64,000 nt of DNA, taken from assembly GCF_900101505.1 (NCBI RefSeq), contig NZ_FMZI01000015.1:44789-108788 (forward strand). Direction: 5' to 3'. This stretch comes from Antarctobacter albus (GTDB lineage Bacteria; Pseudomonadota; Alphaproteobacteria; Rhodobacterales; Rhodobacteraceae). Below, in pieces: positions 9,426 to 18,154 of the stretch (the stretch's first letter is position 1; every line of letters begins with the position of its first letter). Position numbers and translations under genes: made by a program. The notes below the pieces were generated by a model that was not told the DNA's origin, searched no databases, and saw only the letters and a program-made list of their open reading frames with translations.

Positions 9426-9441
9426 GCCATTTTGAAATGGC
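9426..9441. promoter_or_regulatory. Palindrome in the promoter region of the plus-strand VWA set
   Basis: GCCATTT-TG-AAATGGC is a perfect 7+7 inverted repeat in an AT-rich stretch (about 9380-9480). It lies 75 bp before the VWA start at 9516, inside the 374-bp gap between gdhA and that gene. It could be an operator. The rest of the gap shows no convincing gene. Confidence 0.4.
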
Positions 9442-9515
9442 ATAAAATTGTCATCAAAACTGATCCGTCCACGGTTTCTGGGGCTGCCGTGACGACCCGG
9501 TTGAAAGGTGTCCGA

Positions 9516-11549
9516 ATGTTTAGATCAACCACCAGCCTCACGGCGATTGCGCCCTGCGGCAAGGGCCTGCGGGACAGGCTCTGCCACTTTGCAACCGACA
9601 CGTCCGGCAACATGTCCTACCTCGCGATCGTCGGATCGCTGGTCATGATGATTTTCGGCGGTGTCGGCGTCGACATGATGCATGCCGAACTGAAACGTAC
9701 CAAGGTGCAGAACACGCTCGACCGCGCCGTGCTGGCCGCTGCCAACATCGAGAACGTGCAGGCGCCCGAGATCGTTGTCCGCGATTATCTGACGGTCATG
9801 GGCCTAGGCGATGCGCTGACGTCGGTTCAGGCCGAACAGGGTTTGTCTTCAAAACGTGTGGCTGCAATGGGCGAGGCTTCGATCCATTCGGGCTTCATGT
9901 CCCTGATCGGCGTGAACTCGTTGGATGCCTCGGGACTTGCCGCAGCCGAGTATTCCAGTTCCAACCTGGAAATCTCGATGGTGCTCGACGTGTCGGGGTC
10001 GATGGCCGGAAACAGCAAGATCGACAACCTGCGCAACGCTGCACAGGAATTCGTAGACATCCTGATGCCCCCCGGGACCGATACCGGGGTTTCGATCTCG
10101 GTCGTACCTTACAACGCCACTGTGAACATGGGTACGACGGTGTCGCAGTACTTCACGCTGGACCGCCAGCATCACCATTCAGCTTGTGCCGAGTTCTCTG
10201 CGGATTCCTTTGCAACAACGGCGCTTTCACCGGAAACACCGCTGGAACAGGTCGGCCACTTCGACCCCTATTCGCGCTCGACCATCGGAGGCTATACCCC
10301 CTACCAGTGGTGCCGCGACGGCGAAAATGCCGCGATCCTGCCGCATAGTTCAGACGCCACCCAGTTGAAGACGCAGATCGGCGCACTTGAGGCCTGGGGC
10401 AATACGGCGATCGACGTCGGCATGAAATGGGGCACCGCGCTGCTTGATCCTGCTGCTCGTCCCGCAGTCCAGGCTATGGCTGGCGATGGCCTTGTCGCCG
10501 TCTCGAATGCCTCGCGCCCCGTGGATTTCGACGTGAACAACACGGTGAAATACATCGTCGTGATGACAGACGGAGAAAACACCACGCAATACGACCTGCC
10601 CGACAACATGAAGGATCCTGGCGCGATGACCGGCGTCTGGGTCAATACCAAGGGCACCGAGACCTTTGCCGACGATGACTACTCGGTGCGCCTGGAACGC
10701 TATAGAACCGGCAGCGACATCACCAACTACTTCCCGACCTATTCGCAGGACATTTCGAACATCGTGTTCTACTTCGACACGAACAACGACGGAATACAGG
10801 ATATCGCGCACAAGATCGAAGGTTTCCCGAATGGAGGACCGAAGGACCTTGACGATTTCCTGGAAGGTGCGATCGCGACCCTGATCGCAACGGATGGGAA
10901 TCTGACCGACAGCGCGCATTTCATGGGCGCGTCGATCAAGGCCGGGAACACCTCCCTGTATTACGGAGTGAACGACGACACCAATGGCACTCTGCCCGAC
11001 GTCGGACCGACCATGAACCACGAGACGATCCCGGGCAAGACACACAACTACTCGACCTTCGACTTCACGAGCTGGTCAACCGGAACCGAGATCGCGAAAT
11101 ACTACTGGACCCGCACTGGCAACGACTGGTCAGAGCGTTATCAGTCCACGGTCGACGGGCTTGGCGGCAATCCTGATCACATCCACGAGCTGAATTACAC
11201 CGAACTCTACGACCGTTTCGGCACGCAGGCGGCCGCAAGCCACCTTTTCTCGCAGCCGGTCAACCACGGTTACATCAGCAGTGCGCGCTACTGGACGATT
11301 TCGCAACCTTACGAGGTCGTTGCGGGCCCAAACAGCGCCGATGCGCGACTGGATGCGATCTGCGACTCCGCCAAGGCGCAGGGCATCGTGGTCTTTGCCA
11401 TCGGTTTCGAAGCCCCCCCGCGCGGTCTGGAGGCCATGGCGAACTGCGCTTCTTCCCCCGCGCATTTCTTCGACGTCAACGGCACCGATCTGCATGACAC
11501 TTTCGCAGGTATCGCACGCACCATCACCCAACTGAGGCTGACCCAATGA
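9516..11549 (+). CDS. TadG-like von Willebrand factor A protein (copy B, rearranged module)
   Basis: 677 residues from the ATG at 9516 (GAAAGGTG upstream); the longer frame reads into non-coding DNA. The N-terminal helix follows DTSGNMSYLAIVG. MIDAS DVSGS is at 158-162 and TDG at 351-353. The EF-hand-like module shared with copies A1 and A2 (DISNIVFYFDTNNDGIQDIA...VGPTMNHETIPG) lies at about 411-520, that is AFTER the TDG motif instead of before it. The C-terminus ends ARTITQLRLTQ, like the A copies. It overlaps the next gene by ATGA. Confidence 0.85.
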   Translation: MFRSTTSLTAIAPCGKGLRDRLCHFATDTSGNMSYLAIVGSLVMMIFGGVGVDMMHAELKRTKVQNTLDRAVLAAANIENVQAPEIVVRDYLTVMGLGDALTSVQAEQGLSSKRVAAMGEASIHSGFMSLIGVNSLDASGLAAAEYSSSNLEISMVLDVSGSMAGNSKIDNLRNAAQEFVDILMPPGTDTGVSISVVPYNATVNMGTTVSQYFTLDRQHHHSACAEFSADSFATTALSPETPLEQVGHFDPYSRSTIGGYTPYQWCRDGENAAILPHSSDATQLKTQIGALEAWGNTAIDVGMKWGTALLDPAARPAVQAMAGDGLVAVSNASRPVDFDVNNTVKYIVVMTDGENTTQYDLPDNMKDPGAMTGVWVNTKGTETFADDDYSVRLERYRTGSDITNYFPTYSQDISNIVFYFDTNNDGIQDIAHKIEGFPNGGPKDLDDFLEGAIATLIATDGNLTDSAHFMGASIKAGNTSLYYGVNDDTNGTLPDVGPTMNHETIPGKTHNYSTFDFTSWSTGTEIAKYYWTRTGNDWSERYQSTVDGLGGNPDHIHELNYTELYDRFGTQAAASHLFSQPVNHGYISSARYWTISQPYEVVAGPNSADARLDAICDSAKAQGIVVFAIGFEAPPRGLEAMANCASSPAHFFDVNGTDLHDTFAGIARTITQLRLTQ

Positions 11550-12079
11550 CCCGCGCATCCTTTCCCGCCCTGCGCCGCTTCTGGTCCGACGAGGCAGGCA
11601 ACGCGGTGGTTCCCTACGCCCTTTGGGTTCCGCTGTTCGTGGCGATCATCGTCTCGGCGGTCGAGATCGGAATGATCACCGTGCGCCATACCCAGCTGGA
11701 ACGCGCGCTCGACCAGTCCGTGCGCGATCTGAAAATCGGCGTGACCGCGCCCAGCCACGACGTGCTCAAGGCGGCGATCTGTGCCAAGACCACCGTCCTG
11801 CCCGGCTGCACCGAGACGCTACAGCTGGAAATGATCCCGCTGAACATGCGCAACTACGTCGAACCACCGGCCTCGGCCGATTGCGTCGATGTCAGCCAGG
11901 AGGCGACACCGCAACGCAGTTTCAGCCACGGTGGCGGAGGCCAGGTGATGTTCCTGCGCGCCTGCTACAAGTTCCGTCCGCTCACGCCCGCCTCGACGCT
12001 GAACGCCAGCCTGCCCAAGGACGCCGAAGGCTATACCGCCATCGTGTCGACCTCTGCCTTTGTCTACGAGCCCAGCTGA
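11546..12079 (+). CDS. TadE-like pseudopilin-type membrane protein (copy B1)
   Basis: 177 residues. The N-terminus is basic, then DEAGNAVVPYALWVPLFVAI begins a single transmembrane helix, the TadE layout (here Pro-Tyr replaces the usual Glu region). Conserved cysteines: AICAKTTVLPGCTETL, SADCVDV, LRACYKFRP. It ends STSAFVYEPS. Paralogue of the 3059-3595 product. Translationally coupled to the VWA gene through ATGA and followed 12 bp later by copy B2. Gene order (VWA, B1, B2) matches the minus-strand set. Confidence 0.8.
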   Translation: MTRASFPALRRFWSDEAGNAVVPYALWVPLFVAIIVSAVEIGMITVRHTQLERALDQSVRDLKIGVTAPSHDVLKAAICAKTTVLPGCTETLQLEMIPLNMRNYVEPPASADCVDVSQEATPQRSFSHGGGGQVMFLRACYKFRPLTPASTLNASLPKDAEGYTAIVSTSAFVYEPS

Positions 12080-12091
12080 GGAGATCCAGCC

Positions 12092-12643
12092 ATGCGCCTT
12101 CCCTCTTTCCTTTCGCGCTTTGCCCGCGACTCTCGTGGCTTCGTCAACGTCGAGGCGGTCATCGTCTTTCCCGCGCTGCTGTTCCTCTTCGGTGTCGGAT
12201 GGACCTATTTCGACGCCTTCCGCCAACAGGCCGTCAACCAGAAGGCCAATTACGTCATCGGCGACATGCTCTCGCGCGAGACCGAGGCGATCACGCCGGA
12301 TTACCTGACCAATGCCCGCCACCTTTTGCGCCACCTGACCAAAACCGGCGGCGCCGACAGCGACCTGCGCATCACCATCGTGCAGTACAGCGACAGCTAT
12401 GGCGGATGGCGGGTCAGCTGGTCTCAGCAGCGCGGCGACTATCCCAGCCTTTCGGATGCGGACATGCCCGCCTATGCAGACAAGCTGCCGTCGGGCGTGA
12501 ACGGCGAACAGCTGATCCTGGTCGAGACCTGGGACAGCTACAGCCCGGTGTTCAGCGTCGGCCTCGATGCCTTCGAGATCCGAACCTACAGTTTCACGCG
12601 CCCGCGCTATGCGCCGCAAGTCGTCTTTGAGCAGCCGGCCTGA
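12092..12643 (+). CDS. TadE-like pseudopilin-type membrane protein (copy B2)
   Basis: 183 residues with GAGGAGATCC upstream of the ATG. After DSRGFVNVEAVIVFPALLFL comes one transmembrane helix with the TadE-type Glu; the remainder is predicted outside. Shared features with the 2493-3053 product: LSRET, LVETWDSYSP versus VVETETYYDP, and a C-terminal FTRPRYAPQVV. Last gene of the plus-strand set, followed by a strong hairpin. Function not known beyond a likely envelope-assembly role. Confidence 0.8.
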   Translation: MRLPSFLSRFARDSRGFVNVEAVIVFPALLFLFGVGWTYFDAFRQQAVNQKANYVIGDMLSRETEAITPDYLTNARHLLRHLTKTGGADSDLRITIVQYSDSYGGWRVSWSQQRGDYPSLSDADMPAYADKLPSGVNGEQLILVETWDSYSPVFSVGLDAFEIRTYSFTRPRYAPQVVFEQPA

Positions 12644-12671
12644 TTACCCCAAACGGCTGCCCGAAAGGCAG

Positions 12672-12697
12672 GGGGCCGCGGCATCTGCCGTGGCCCC
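12672..12697. terminator. Bidirectional hairpin between convergent genes
   Basis: A 12-bp stem (GGGGCCGCGGCA with TGCCGTGGCCCC, one G-T pair) and a 2-nt loop lie between the plus-strand TadE-like gene and the convergent minus-strand membrane protein gene. It probably ends both transcripts. Confidence 0.65.
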
Positions 12698-12709
12698 TTC
12701 GCTGTCTGG

Positions 12710-13186
12710 TCAGCTGTTTCTCTGACTCAGCAGGTGGATCATGATGTCCGCCACCGGTTTGGTCTGAGAGGCCGCAGTGACGCCACCGATAGCCACCCTG
12801 CGGCCCAGCCGCCACCACAGGCCCAGCCGCCAGACGCGGGACCCCGGCTCCTTCAGGATGATGATGAACCCGTTCGACGGCTTCATCGCGAACATCCCCC
12901 GGTCGACCTTTTCGATCTCGTCCAGGCGGGCCACCACGGTGCCGTCGCTGTCGGTCAGCGCGTCTTCGGTCAGGATCAGCGAATGCCCCGTGGCCTGCCA
13001 CATGACCTGACCCGCCCAGAGCGCCCCGGCACCCAGCGCGATCAGCACGACCTTCCAGCCCAGCGCCATTCCCGCCGTCATGAAGGCCATCCACAGCATC
13101 AGGCCACCCAGGCCCAGCATCGAGACGACCCCGATCACCCGGCGCGATGCGGATGTCGTGATGCGTGCCAGTTCTTCCTCTGCCAT
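12710..13186 (-). CDS. Small membrane protein of unknown function
   Basis: 158 residues from the ATG at 13186, with GGAGATGGCA-like spacing from the MAEEEL start. Two hydrophobic helices follow (VIGVVSMLGLGGLMLWMAF and a second ending GALWAGQVMW). Then comes a soluble PH-like region (SLILTEDALTDSDGTVVARL, IEKVDRGMFAMKPSNGF) resembling bacterial membrane-anchored PH/DUF-type proteins. I do not recognise a named family. It is convergent with the TadE set and divergent from the GH13 gene. Confidence 0.65.
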   Translation of the reverse strand: MAEEELARITTSASRRVIGVVSMLGLGGLMLWMAFMTAGMALGWKVVLIALGAGALWAGQVMWQATGHSLILTEDALTDSDGTVVARLDEIEKVDRGMFAMKPSNGFIIILKEPGSRVWRLGLWWRLGRRVAIGGVTAASQTKPVADIMIHLLSQRNS

Positions 13187-13344
13187 CTCCGGGCCTCCCG
13201 CGGTTGCGCCGTTCCGTCCTACTGTGGGTCCGACCCGGGGGAAAGCCCCCAGCCCGCCCAACATCCGTGCAAAAGGCCTGAAATCGCGCCACTTTCGGCG
13301 CATGCCGCTTCCAAGGTCGGGCGCGACGGGATTATATTGGAAGC

Positions 13345-15111
13345 ATGACCACAGCCGGACCATCCGCGATGACGCCGCCCGCACAGCTTTCCAACCGCCT
13401 GCGCGCCCTGTTGATGCGCATCTATCCCGACCGTGACACCGATGAACTGACCGCCCAGGTGATCGAGGCCTTCTGGCCGGACAGCGCCTCGGCCCGCAAG
13501 CGTGCGCGCAAGCCGGGCAATGCGCTTTGGTCGCAAAAAGACGCGGTGCTGATCACCTACGGCGATAGCCTGATCGACGGGGTCTACAAGCCGCTGGACC
13601 TGCTACGCGACTTCCTCGGCAACTACATGCCGGGCGTGGTGAACGGCGTGCATATCCTGCCCTTCTTTCCCTTCACCTCGGACGACGGCTTTGCCGTCAC
13701 CGATTACCGCAAGGTGAACCCGACGCTGGGCGACTGGCCCGACATCAGCCGGATCGGCGCGGAATGGCACCTGATGTCCGACCTGGTGCTGAACCATGTC
13801 TCAAGCCAGGGCACCTGGTTCAACGCCTACCGGCAGGGCCAGGAACCCTACGACAAGTTCTTTTACGAAGCCTCGCCCGACGATGACCTTTCCGCCGTGG
13901 TCCGCCCCCGCACCACGCCGCTCTTGCAGGAGGTCGAAACCTCGAACGGGCTCAAGCATGTCTGGTGCACCTTCAGCCATGACCAGGTGGACCTGGATTT
14001 CCGCAACCCCGAGGTGCTGCTGGAGATCATCCGCATCATCCGGCTGCACGTCGATGCCGGGGTCAAGATCATCCGCCTCGATGCCGTGGCCTTCATCTGG
14101 AAGGAGCCGGGCACGCCCTCGATCCACCTGCCCAAGACACATGCCATCGTGCAACTCTTGCGCGTGCTGGCGGATTTCGCTGCCGAGCCGATCGTCCTGC
14201 TGACCGAAACCAATGTCCCCAAGACGGAGAACCTCAGCTATTTCGGCCAGTTGAACGAGGCCCACTGGATCTACAATTTCCCGCTGCCGCCCCTGATCCT
14301 GCATGCGATGCTGGCCGGCGACGCACGGGCGCTGTCGAACTGGCAGCGGGCCATGCCCCCGGCGCCGCAAGGCTGCGCCTACCTCAACTTCTCGTCCAGC
14401 CACGATGGCATCGGGATGCGCCCCGCCGAAGGTCTGCTGCCGGACGAGGAGATCGCCCAGATGATCAAGACCGTGCAGGCCACCGGCGGGCTTGCCTCGA
14501 TGCGGGCGCTGCCCGGCGGCGGCACGGCGGTCTACGAGCTGAACACCACCTTCTTTTCCGCCATGCAGCGCACCTACAAGGGCGAGGACGGGCTGCAGGT
14601 GGATCGTTTCATTTGCTCGCAGACCATCGTCATGTCGCTGGAGGGCATCCCGGCCTTCTATATCCATGCCATGCTGGCGACGGAAAACGACCTGGACGGC
14701 GTGGCGCGACGCGGCATGAACCGGGCGATCAACCGGCATCGCTGGAACTACCCGGAGCTGCAGGAAAAGCTGGCCGACCCGGACAGCGACCAGTCCCGCG
14801 TTCTGACGGCCCTGTCGGACCGCTTGCGGCTGCGCACGAAACAACCGGCCTTTCATCCAAACGCGACCAATTTCACGCTCTCCGTGGATGACCGGGTCTT
14901 TGCGGTCTGGCGTCAGGCACTGGATCGCAGCCAGTCGATCTTTGCCCTGCACAACGTCTCTGCCGAAGTGGTGGACCTGCCGCCCAAGTCGCTGAACCTG
15001 ATTGCGGACGAGGAATGGATCGACCTGCTATCGGGCGAGACCCTGCACCCCGAAGAGGACGGCGTGACGCTGGCCCCCTACCAGTGCCGCTGGATCACCA
15101 ACAAGGCGTAA
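13345..15111 (+). CDS. GH13_18 sugar phosphorylase (probable glucosylglycerate phosphorylase)
   Basis: 588 residues. Catalytic triad visible: nucleophile Asp246 in IIRLDAVAFIW, acid/base Glu288 in LLTETNVP and Asp354 in SSHDGIG. PFTSDDGFAVTDY is the family's N-terminal signature. GH13 subfamily 18 holds sucrose phosphorylase (about 500 residues) and the longer glucosylglycerate phosphorylases such as E. coli YcjM (about 560). Length favours the latter, as does the presence of glucosylglycerate synthesis genes at 35.9-37.9 kb (inference). The enzyme would release glucose-1-phosphate and glycerate using phosphate. Monocistronic or read through into the sheath gene. Confidence 0.82.
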   Translation: MTTAGPSAMTPPAQLSNRLRALLMRIYPDRDTDELTAQVIEAFWPDSASARKRARKPGNALWSQKDAVLITYGDSLIDGVYKPLDLLRDFLGNYMPGVVNGVHILPFFPFTSDDGFAVTDYRKVNPTLGDWPDISRIGAEWHLMSDLVLNHVSSQGTWFNAYRQGQEPYDKFFYEASPDDDLSAVVRPRTTPLLQEVETSNGLKHVWCTFSHDQVDLDFRNPEVLLEIIRIIRLHVDAGVKIIRLDAVAFIWKEPGTPSIHLPKTHAIVQLLRVLADFAAEPIVLLTETNVPKTENLSYFGQLNEAHWIYNFPLPPLILHAMLAGDARALSNWQRAMPPAPQGCAYLNFSSSHDGIGMRPAEGLLPDEEIAQMIKTVQATGGLASMRALPGGGTAVYELNTTFFSAMQRTYKGEDGLQVDRFICSQTIVMSLEGIPAFYIHAMLATENDLDGVARRGMNRAINRHRWNYPELQEKLADPDSDQSRVLTALSDRLRLRTKQPAFHPNATNFTLSVDDRVFAVWRQALDRSQSIFALHNVSAEVVDLPPKSLNLIADEEWIDLLSGETLHPEEDGVTLAPYQCRWITNKA

Positions 15112-15213
15112 ACGCCGGATGCGCACAGCGGCGGTTTCATGCTAGGATCGCGTAATAGTTGTGTCACGCCCGCCGATCCGCAGGGCTGCGCGGCATTGGC
15201 GAAAGGAAGCGAC

Positions 15214-16341
15214 ATGGCAGAGTACAGGCGGCCCGGCGTCTACATCCAAGACGTCAGCTCCGGCGCCCGCCCGATCACCGGCGTCGGCACCTCGACTGCT
15301 GCCTTCCTGGGTGTCGCACCGCAAGCCGATGCCCACCTGCGCAAGCCCGTCTTCGTCACGTCCTGGCCAGGCTTCCAGCGCCGTTTTCAAGGTGACGGTC
15401 AGGGCAGCACCACACTGTCGCTTGCCGTTGACGGGTTCTTCCAGAACGGCGGCGCGCGGCTTTACGTCGTCAACCTGGGCCAAGACGCCACGACCATCTC
15501 GGCGGATGACCTTGAAACCCTGTCGGCGATGGAAGGCATCAGCCTCATCGCCGCGCCCGGCTTCACCGACGCCGACAGCGTCGAGGCCATCCTTACCGAC
15601 TGCGAGACCCGAAAGGACCGTTTCGCCGTTCTGGACATGGCCGAAGGTGGGGCGATTGCCGACCTTGCCCGCACGCAGGATCAAGGCGGCCTGCGCCCCC
15701 GCAATGCGTTGCAGGGTATGGCAGCGGTCTATGCCCCCTGGATCGAGGTCCGCGACCCCGAGACCGGGGAAATGATCGCCTGTCCCCCGTCCGGCCATAT
15801 TTGCGGGGCCTACGCGGGCAATGACTCCACGCGCGGCGTCCATCATGCCCCCGCCAATCTGCCACTCCGCGGGGCACTTGGGCTTTCACGTCTGTTCACC
15901 GATGCCGATCAGGACATCCTGGCCCCGGCCTGCGTGAATGCCATCCGGCAATTTTCCGACGGGATCCGGATCTGGGGCGCGCGCACCCTGACGAGGGCGG
16001 ACAGCGAATGGCGATACGTCAATATCCGCCGGTTGTTGACACTGATCGAACTCTCCATCCAGCAAGGCACCCGATGGGCTGTCTTCGAACCGAATGACGA
16101 CACCCTTTGGAAATCCATTCGCCGCGACGTCTGGGAATTCCTGAACATGCTCTGGCGCGACGGGGCCTTGATGGGGTCGACAACCCAAGAGGCGTTCTTC
16201 GTCAGATGCGATGCCACCACCATGACTCAGGCCGACCTCGATGCGGGCCGGCTGATCATCGAGATCGGCGTGGCCCCGGTCAGACCTGCGGAGTTCGTCG
16301 TGATCCGGATCATGCAAACCACCTCCGACTCCGAGGGCTGA
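15214..16341 (+). CDS. Contractile tail sheath protein (orphan)
   Basis: 375 residues from the ATG at 15214, which has GAAAGGAAG 5 bp upstream. It starts MAEYRRPGVYIQDVSSGARP, the conserved tail-sheath opening (TPGVYI.E). The C-terminus has VNIRRLLTLIELSIQQGTRW, FEPNDDTLWKSIRRDVWEFL and GVAPVRPAEFVVIRI, the conserved sheath C-terminal domain that polymerises and contracts. It is short compared with phage sheaths (about 400-500), with a reduced middle domain. Followed 3 bp later by a tube-like gene. No baseplate, spike or ATPase gene is nearby. Confidence 0.88.
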   Translation: MAEYRRPGVYIQDVSSGARPITGVGTSTAAFLGVAPQADAHLRKPVFVTSWPGFQRRFQGDGQGSTTLSLAVDGFFQNGGARLYVVNLGQDATTISADDLETLSAMEGISLIAAPGFTDADSVEAILTDCETRKDRFAVLDMAEGGAIADLARTQDQGGLRPRNALQGMAAVYAPWIEVRDPETGEMIACPPSGHICGAYAGNDSTRGVHHAPANLPLRGALGLSRLFTDADQDILAPACVNAIRQFSDGIRIWGARTLTRADSEWRYVNIRRLLTLIELSIQQGTRWAVFEPNDDTLWKSIRRDVWEFLNMLWRDGALMGSTTQEAFFVRCDATTMTQADLDAGRLIIEIGVAPVRPAEFVVIRIMQTTSDSEG

Positions 16342-16344
16342 GCC

Positions 16345-16773
16345 ATGCCTGAGGATCCTGGCCTTGCCGGCCTCTTTATCCTGTATCTTGACGGTGAAGC
16401 GGTCGCCCGCTTCCAGGACATCGAAGGCATGGGCGCCCATATCGACACGATCCCCTATCGCGAGGGCGGCGCCGGTTCCGGTTCCGTGCGGCATCTGCCG
16501 GGCACGGCCAAGGTATCGCCCGTAACCCTGCGGCATGGCGTGACCGTGGACAGCCGGCTTTGGGATTGGTGCACCGCGACCGTGACGGGCAACATCTCCC
16601 GTCGCACCGTCCTTGTCACGCTTTCCGCCCAGGACGGCGGATCGGAAGCTACCAGGTGGACCTTTTTCGAGGCCTGGCCGTCGAGCTTTCGCGCCGATCC
16701 GCTGGACAAGCAAAGGGACGAAATCGCCTTCGACTCCCTGACGCTGGTCTACGACCGGCTGGAACGCGACTGA
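16345..16773 (+). CDS. Contractile tail tube protein (gp19/Hcp-like, orphan)
   Basis: 142 residues. Layout of the T4 gp19-like tail tube family: an opening beta strand FILYLDGEAVARFQDIEGM, then HLPGTAKVSPVTLRHGV, then LWDWC and a late WTFFEAWPSSFRADPL. Such proteins stack into the inner tube around which the sheath contracts. It begins 3 bp after the sheath stop, so the pair is co-translated. The next gene is convergent and unrelated (guanine deaminase), so the locus is limited to these two structural parts. Confidence 0.85.
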   Translation: MPEDPGLAGLFILYLDGEAVARFQDIEGMGAHIDTIPYREGGAGSGSVRHLPGTAKVSPVTLRHGVTVDSRLWDWCTATVTGNISRRTVLVTLSAQDGGSEATRWTFFEAWPSSFRADPLDKQRDEIAFDSLTLVYDRLERD

Positions 16774-16780
16774 CGCAATG

Positions 16781-18103
16781 TCAGGCCGCCACGCGGGCGG
16801 AGTGCGTGCCTTGCGTCTTGCTGGCCTGCCCGGCGACATAGACCTCTTCGACGGCCCGGTCGTCGCCCATGACCTGCAGGATGAACAGTTCTTCGGCCAG
16901 CGTCTCGGCCCGTTCCATGCGCAGTGCCATCGCGCCGGTCGCGCTTGCGTTCAGCACGACGATGTCCGCCTCGGTGCCTTCCCCCAGCGTGCCGATCCGG
17001 TCTGCCATGCCCAGCACTTCGGCGTTGCCGCGCGTGGCCCAGTCGAAGGCCTGCAACGGATGCAGCGCCTGCCCCTGCAGTTGCAGCACCTTGTAGCCCT
17101 CGTTCAGGGTCTGCAGCATGGAATAGCTGGTGCCCGCCCCCACGTCCGTGGCGATCCCGCTGGTGATCCCGCGCGCCGACAGCCCGCCGTGATCGAACAG
17201 GCCAGAGCCAAGGAAAAGGTTGGAGGTCGGGCAGAACACCGGATGCGCGCCACTCTCTGCCAGGGCGTCGATCTCGCGCGGTTCCAGGTGGATGGCATGG
17301 CCCAACAGGCTGTTCTCCCGCAGCAGGCCATAGGTCTGGTAGACGTCCAGATAGTCGCGCGCCTGCGGGTAGAGGTCCAGCGTATAGGCGATTTCGTCGC
17401 GGTTTTCCGACAGGTGGGTCTGGATGTGGCAAGTCGGGTTTTCCAACGCCAAGGCCTGCGCCATCTCCATCTGTTCCGGCGTCGAGGTGATGGCGAAACG
17501 GGGCGAGATGACATAGTCGCAACGCCATGTGCCGTGCCACTTGCCGATCAGCGCCGTGCTGTCGTCATACCCCGATTGCGGCGTGTCGCGCAGCCCGTCC
17601 GGCGCATTGCGATCCATCAGCACCTTGCCGCCCAGCATCCGCATGTTCCGGCGCGTGGCCTCGGCGAAATAGGCCTCGACCGAGTTGCCATGCACCGAAC
17701 AGTAGGCCACGGCGCTGGTCGTGCCATGCGCAACGAGTTGATCCATGAAGGCCGTCGCCATGCGCGCGGCGTGCGCCTCATCGGAAAAACGGGTTTCCTC
17801 GGGAAAGGTGTAGCTGTTCAGCCAGTCCAGCAGTTGTGCGCCCCAGGAGGCGATCACCTGGACCTGCGGAAAATGGATATGCGTGTCGATGAACCCGGCC
17901 ATCAGCAGGTGCGGGCGATGATCTGTCACGGGCACGCCGGCGGCCTCCTTGGCCACTTCGTCAAAATCGCCGCGCCGGACGATCATCCCGTCCCGCAGCC
18001 ACAGGGCGCCGTCCTCGATGTAGGTAAAGGCGTCGGTATCCTCACCATCCGCCGGGGCGCGGTGAAAGCTCAGGATGCGGCCGCGCAGGAGTGTCTCTGT
18101 CAT
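16781..18103 (-). CDS. guaD: Guanine deaminase
   Basis: About 440 residues. Zinc site FIDTHIHFPQ near the N-terminus, HGTTSAVAYCSVH, HIQTHLSEN (guanine deaminase signature), GHAIHLEPREI and ATDVGAGTSYSM, the last carrying the metal-binding Asp. It converts guanine to xanthine, feeding the xanthine dehydrogenase encoded upstream in the same direction. The start is uncertain: ATG at 18103 (MTETLL) or tandem ATGs at 18118/18115. Last gene of the purine operon xdhA-xdhB-xdhC-permease-guaD. Confidence 0.93.
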   Translation of the reverse strand: MTETLLRGRILSFHRAPADGEDTDAFTYIEDGALWLRDGMIVRRGDFDEVAKEAAGVPVTDHRPHLLMAGFIDTHIHFPQVQVIASWGAQLLDWLNSYTFPEETRFSDEAHAARMATAFMDQLVAHGTTSAVAYCSVHGNSVEAYFAEATRRNMRMLGGKVLMDRNAPDGLRDTPQSGYDDSTALIGKWHGTWRCDYVISPRFAITSTPEQMEMAQALALENPTCHIQTHLSENRDEIAYTLDLYPQARDYLDVYQTYGLLRENSLLGHAIHLEPREIDALAESGAHPVFCPTSNLFLGSGLFDHGGLSARGITSGIATDVGAGTSYSMLQTLNEGYKVLQLQGQALHPLQAFDWATRGNAEVLGMADRIGTLGEGTEADIVVLNASATGAMALRMERAETLAEELFILQVMGDDRAVEEVYVAGQASKTQGTHSARVAA

Positions 18104-18124
18104 GGGGTATCTCATCATTTGGCT

Positions 18125-18145
18125 GGGCGGCCTGCGGGGCCGCCC
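18125..18145. other. Intercistronic hairpin between the purine permease and guaD
   Basis: GGGCGGCC (18125-18132) and GGCCGCCC (18138-18145) form an 8-bp perfect stem around TGCGG. It lies between the permease stop and the guaD start and has no T-run, so it may stabilise or attenuate the transcript rather than end it. Confidence 0.5.
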
Positions 18146-18154
18146 CTTGGTATG

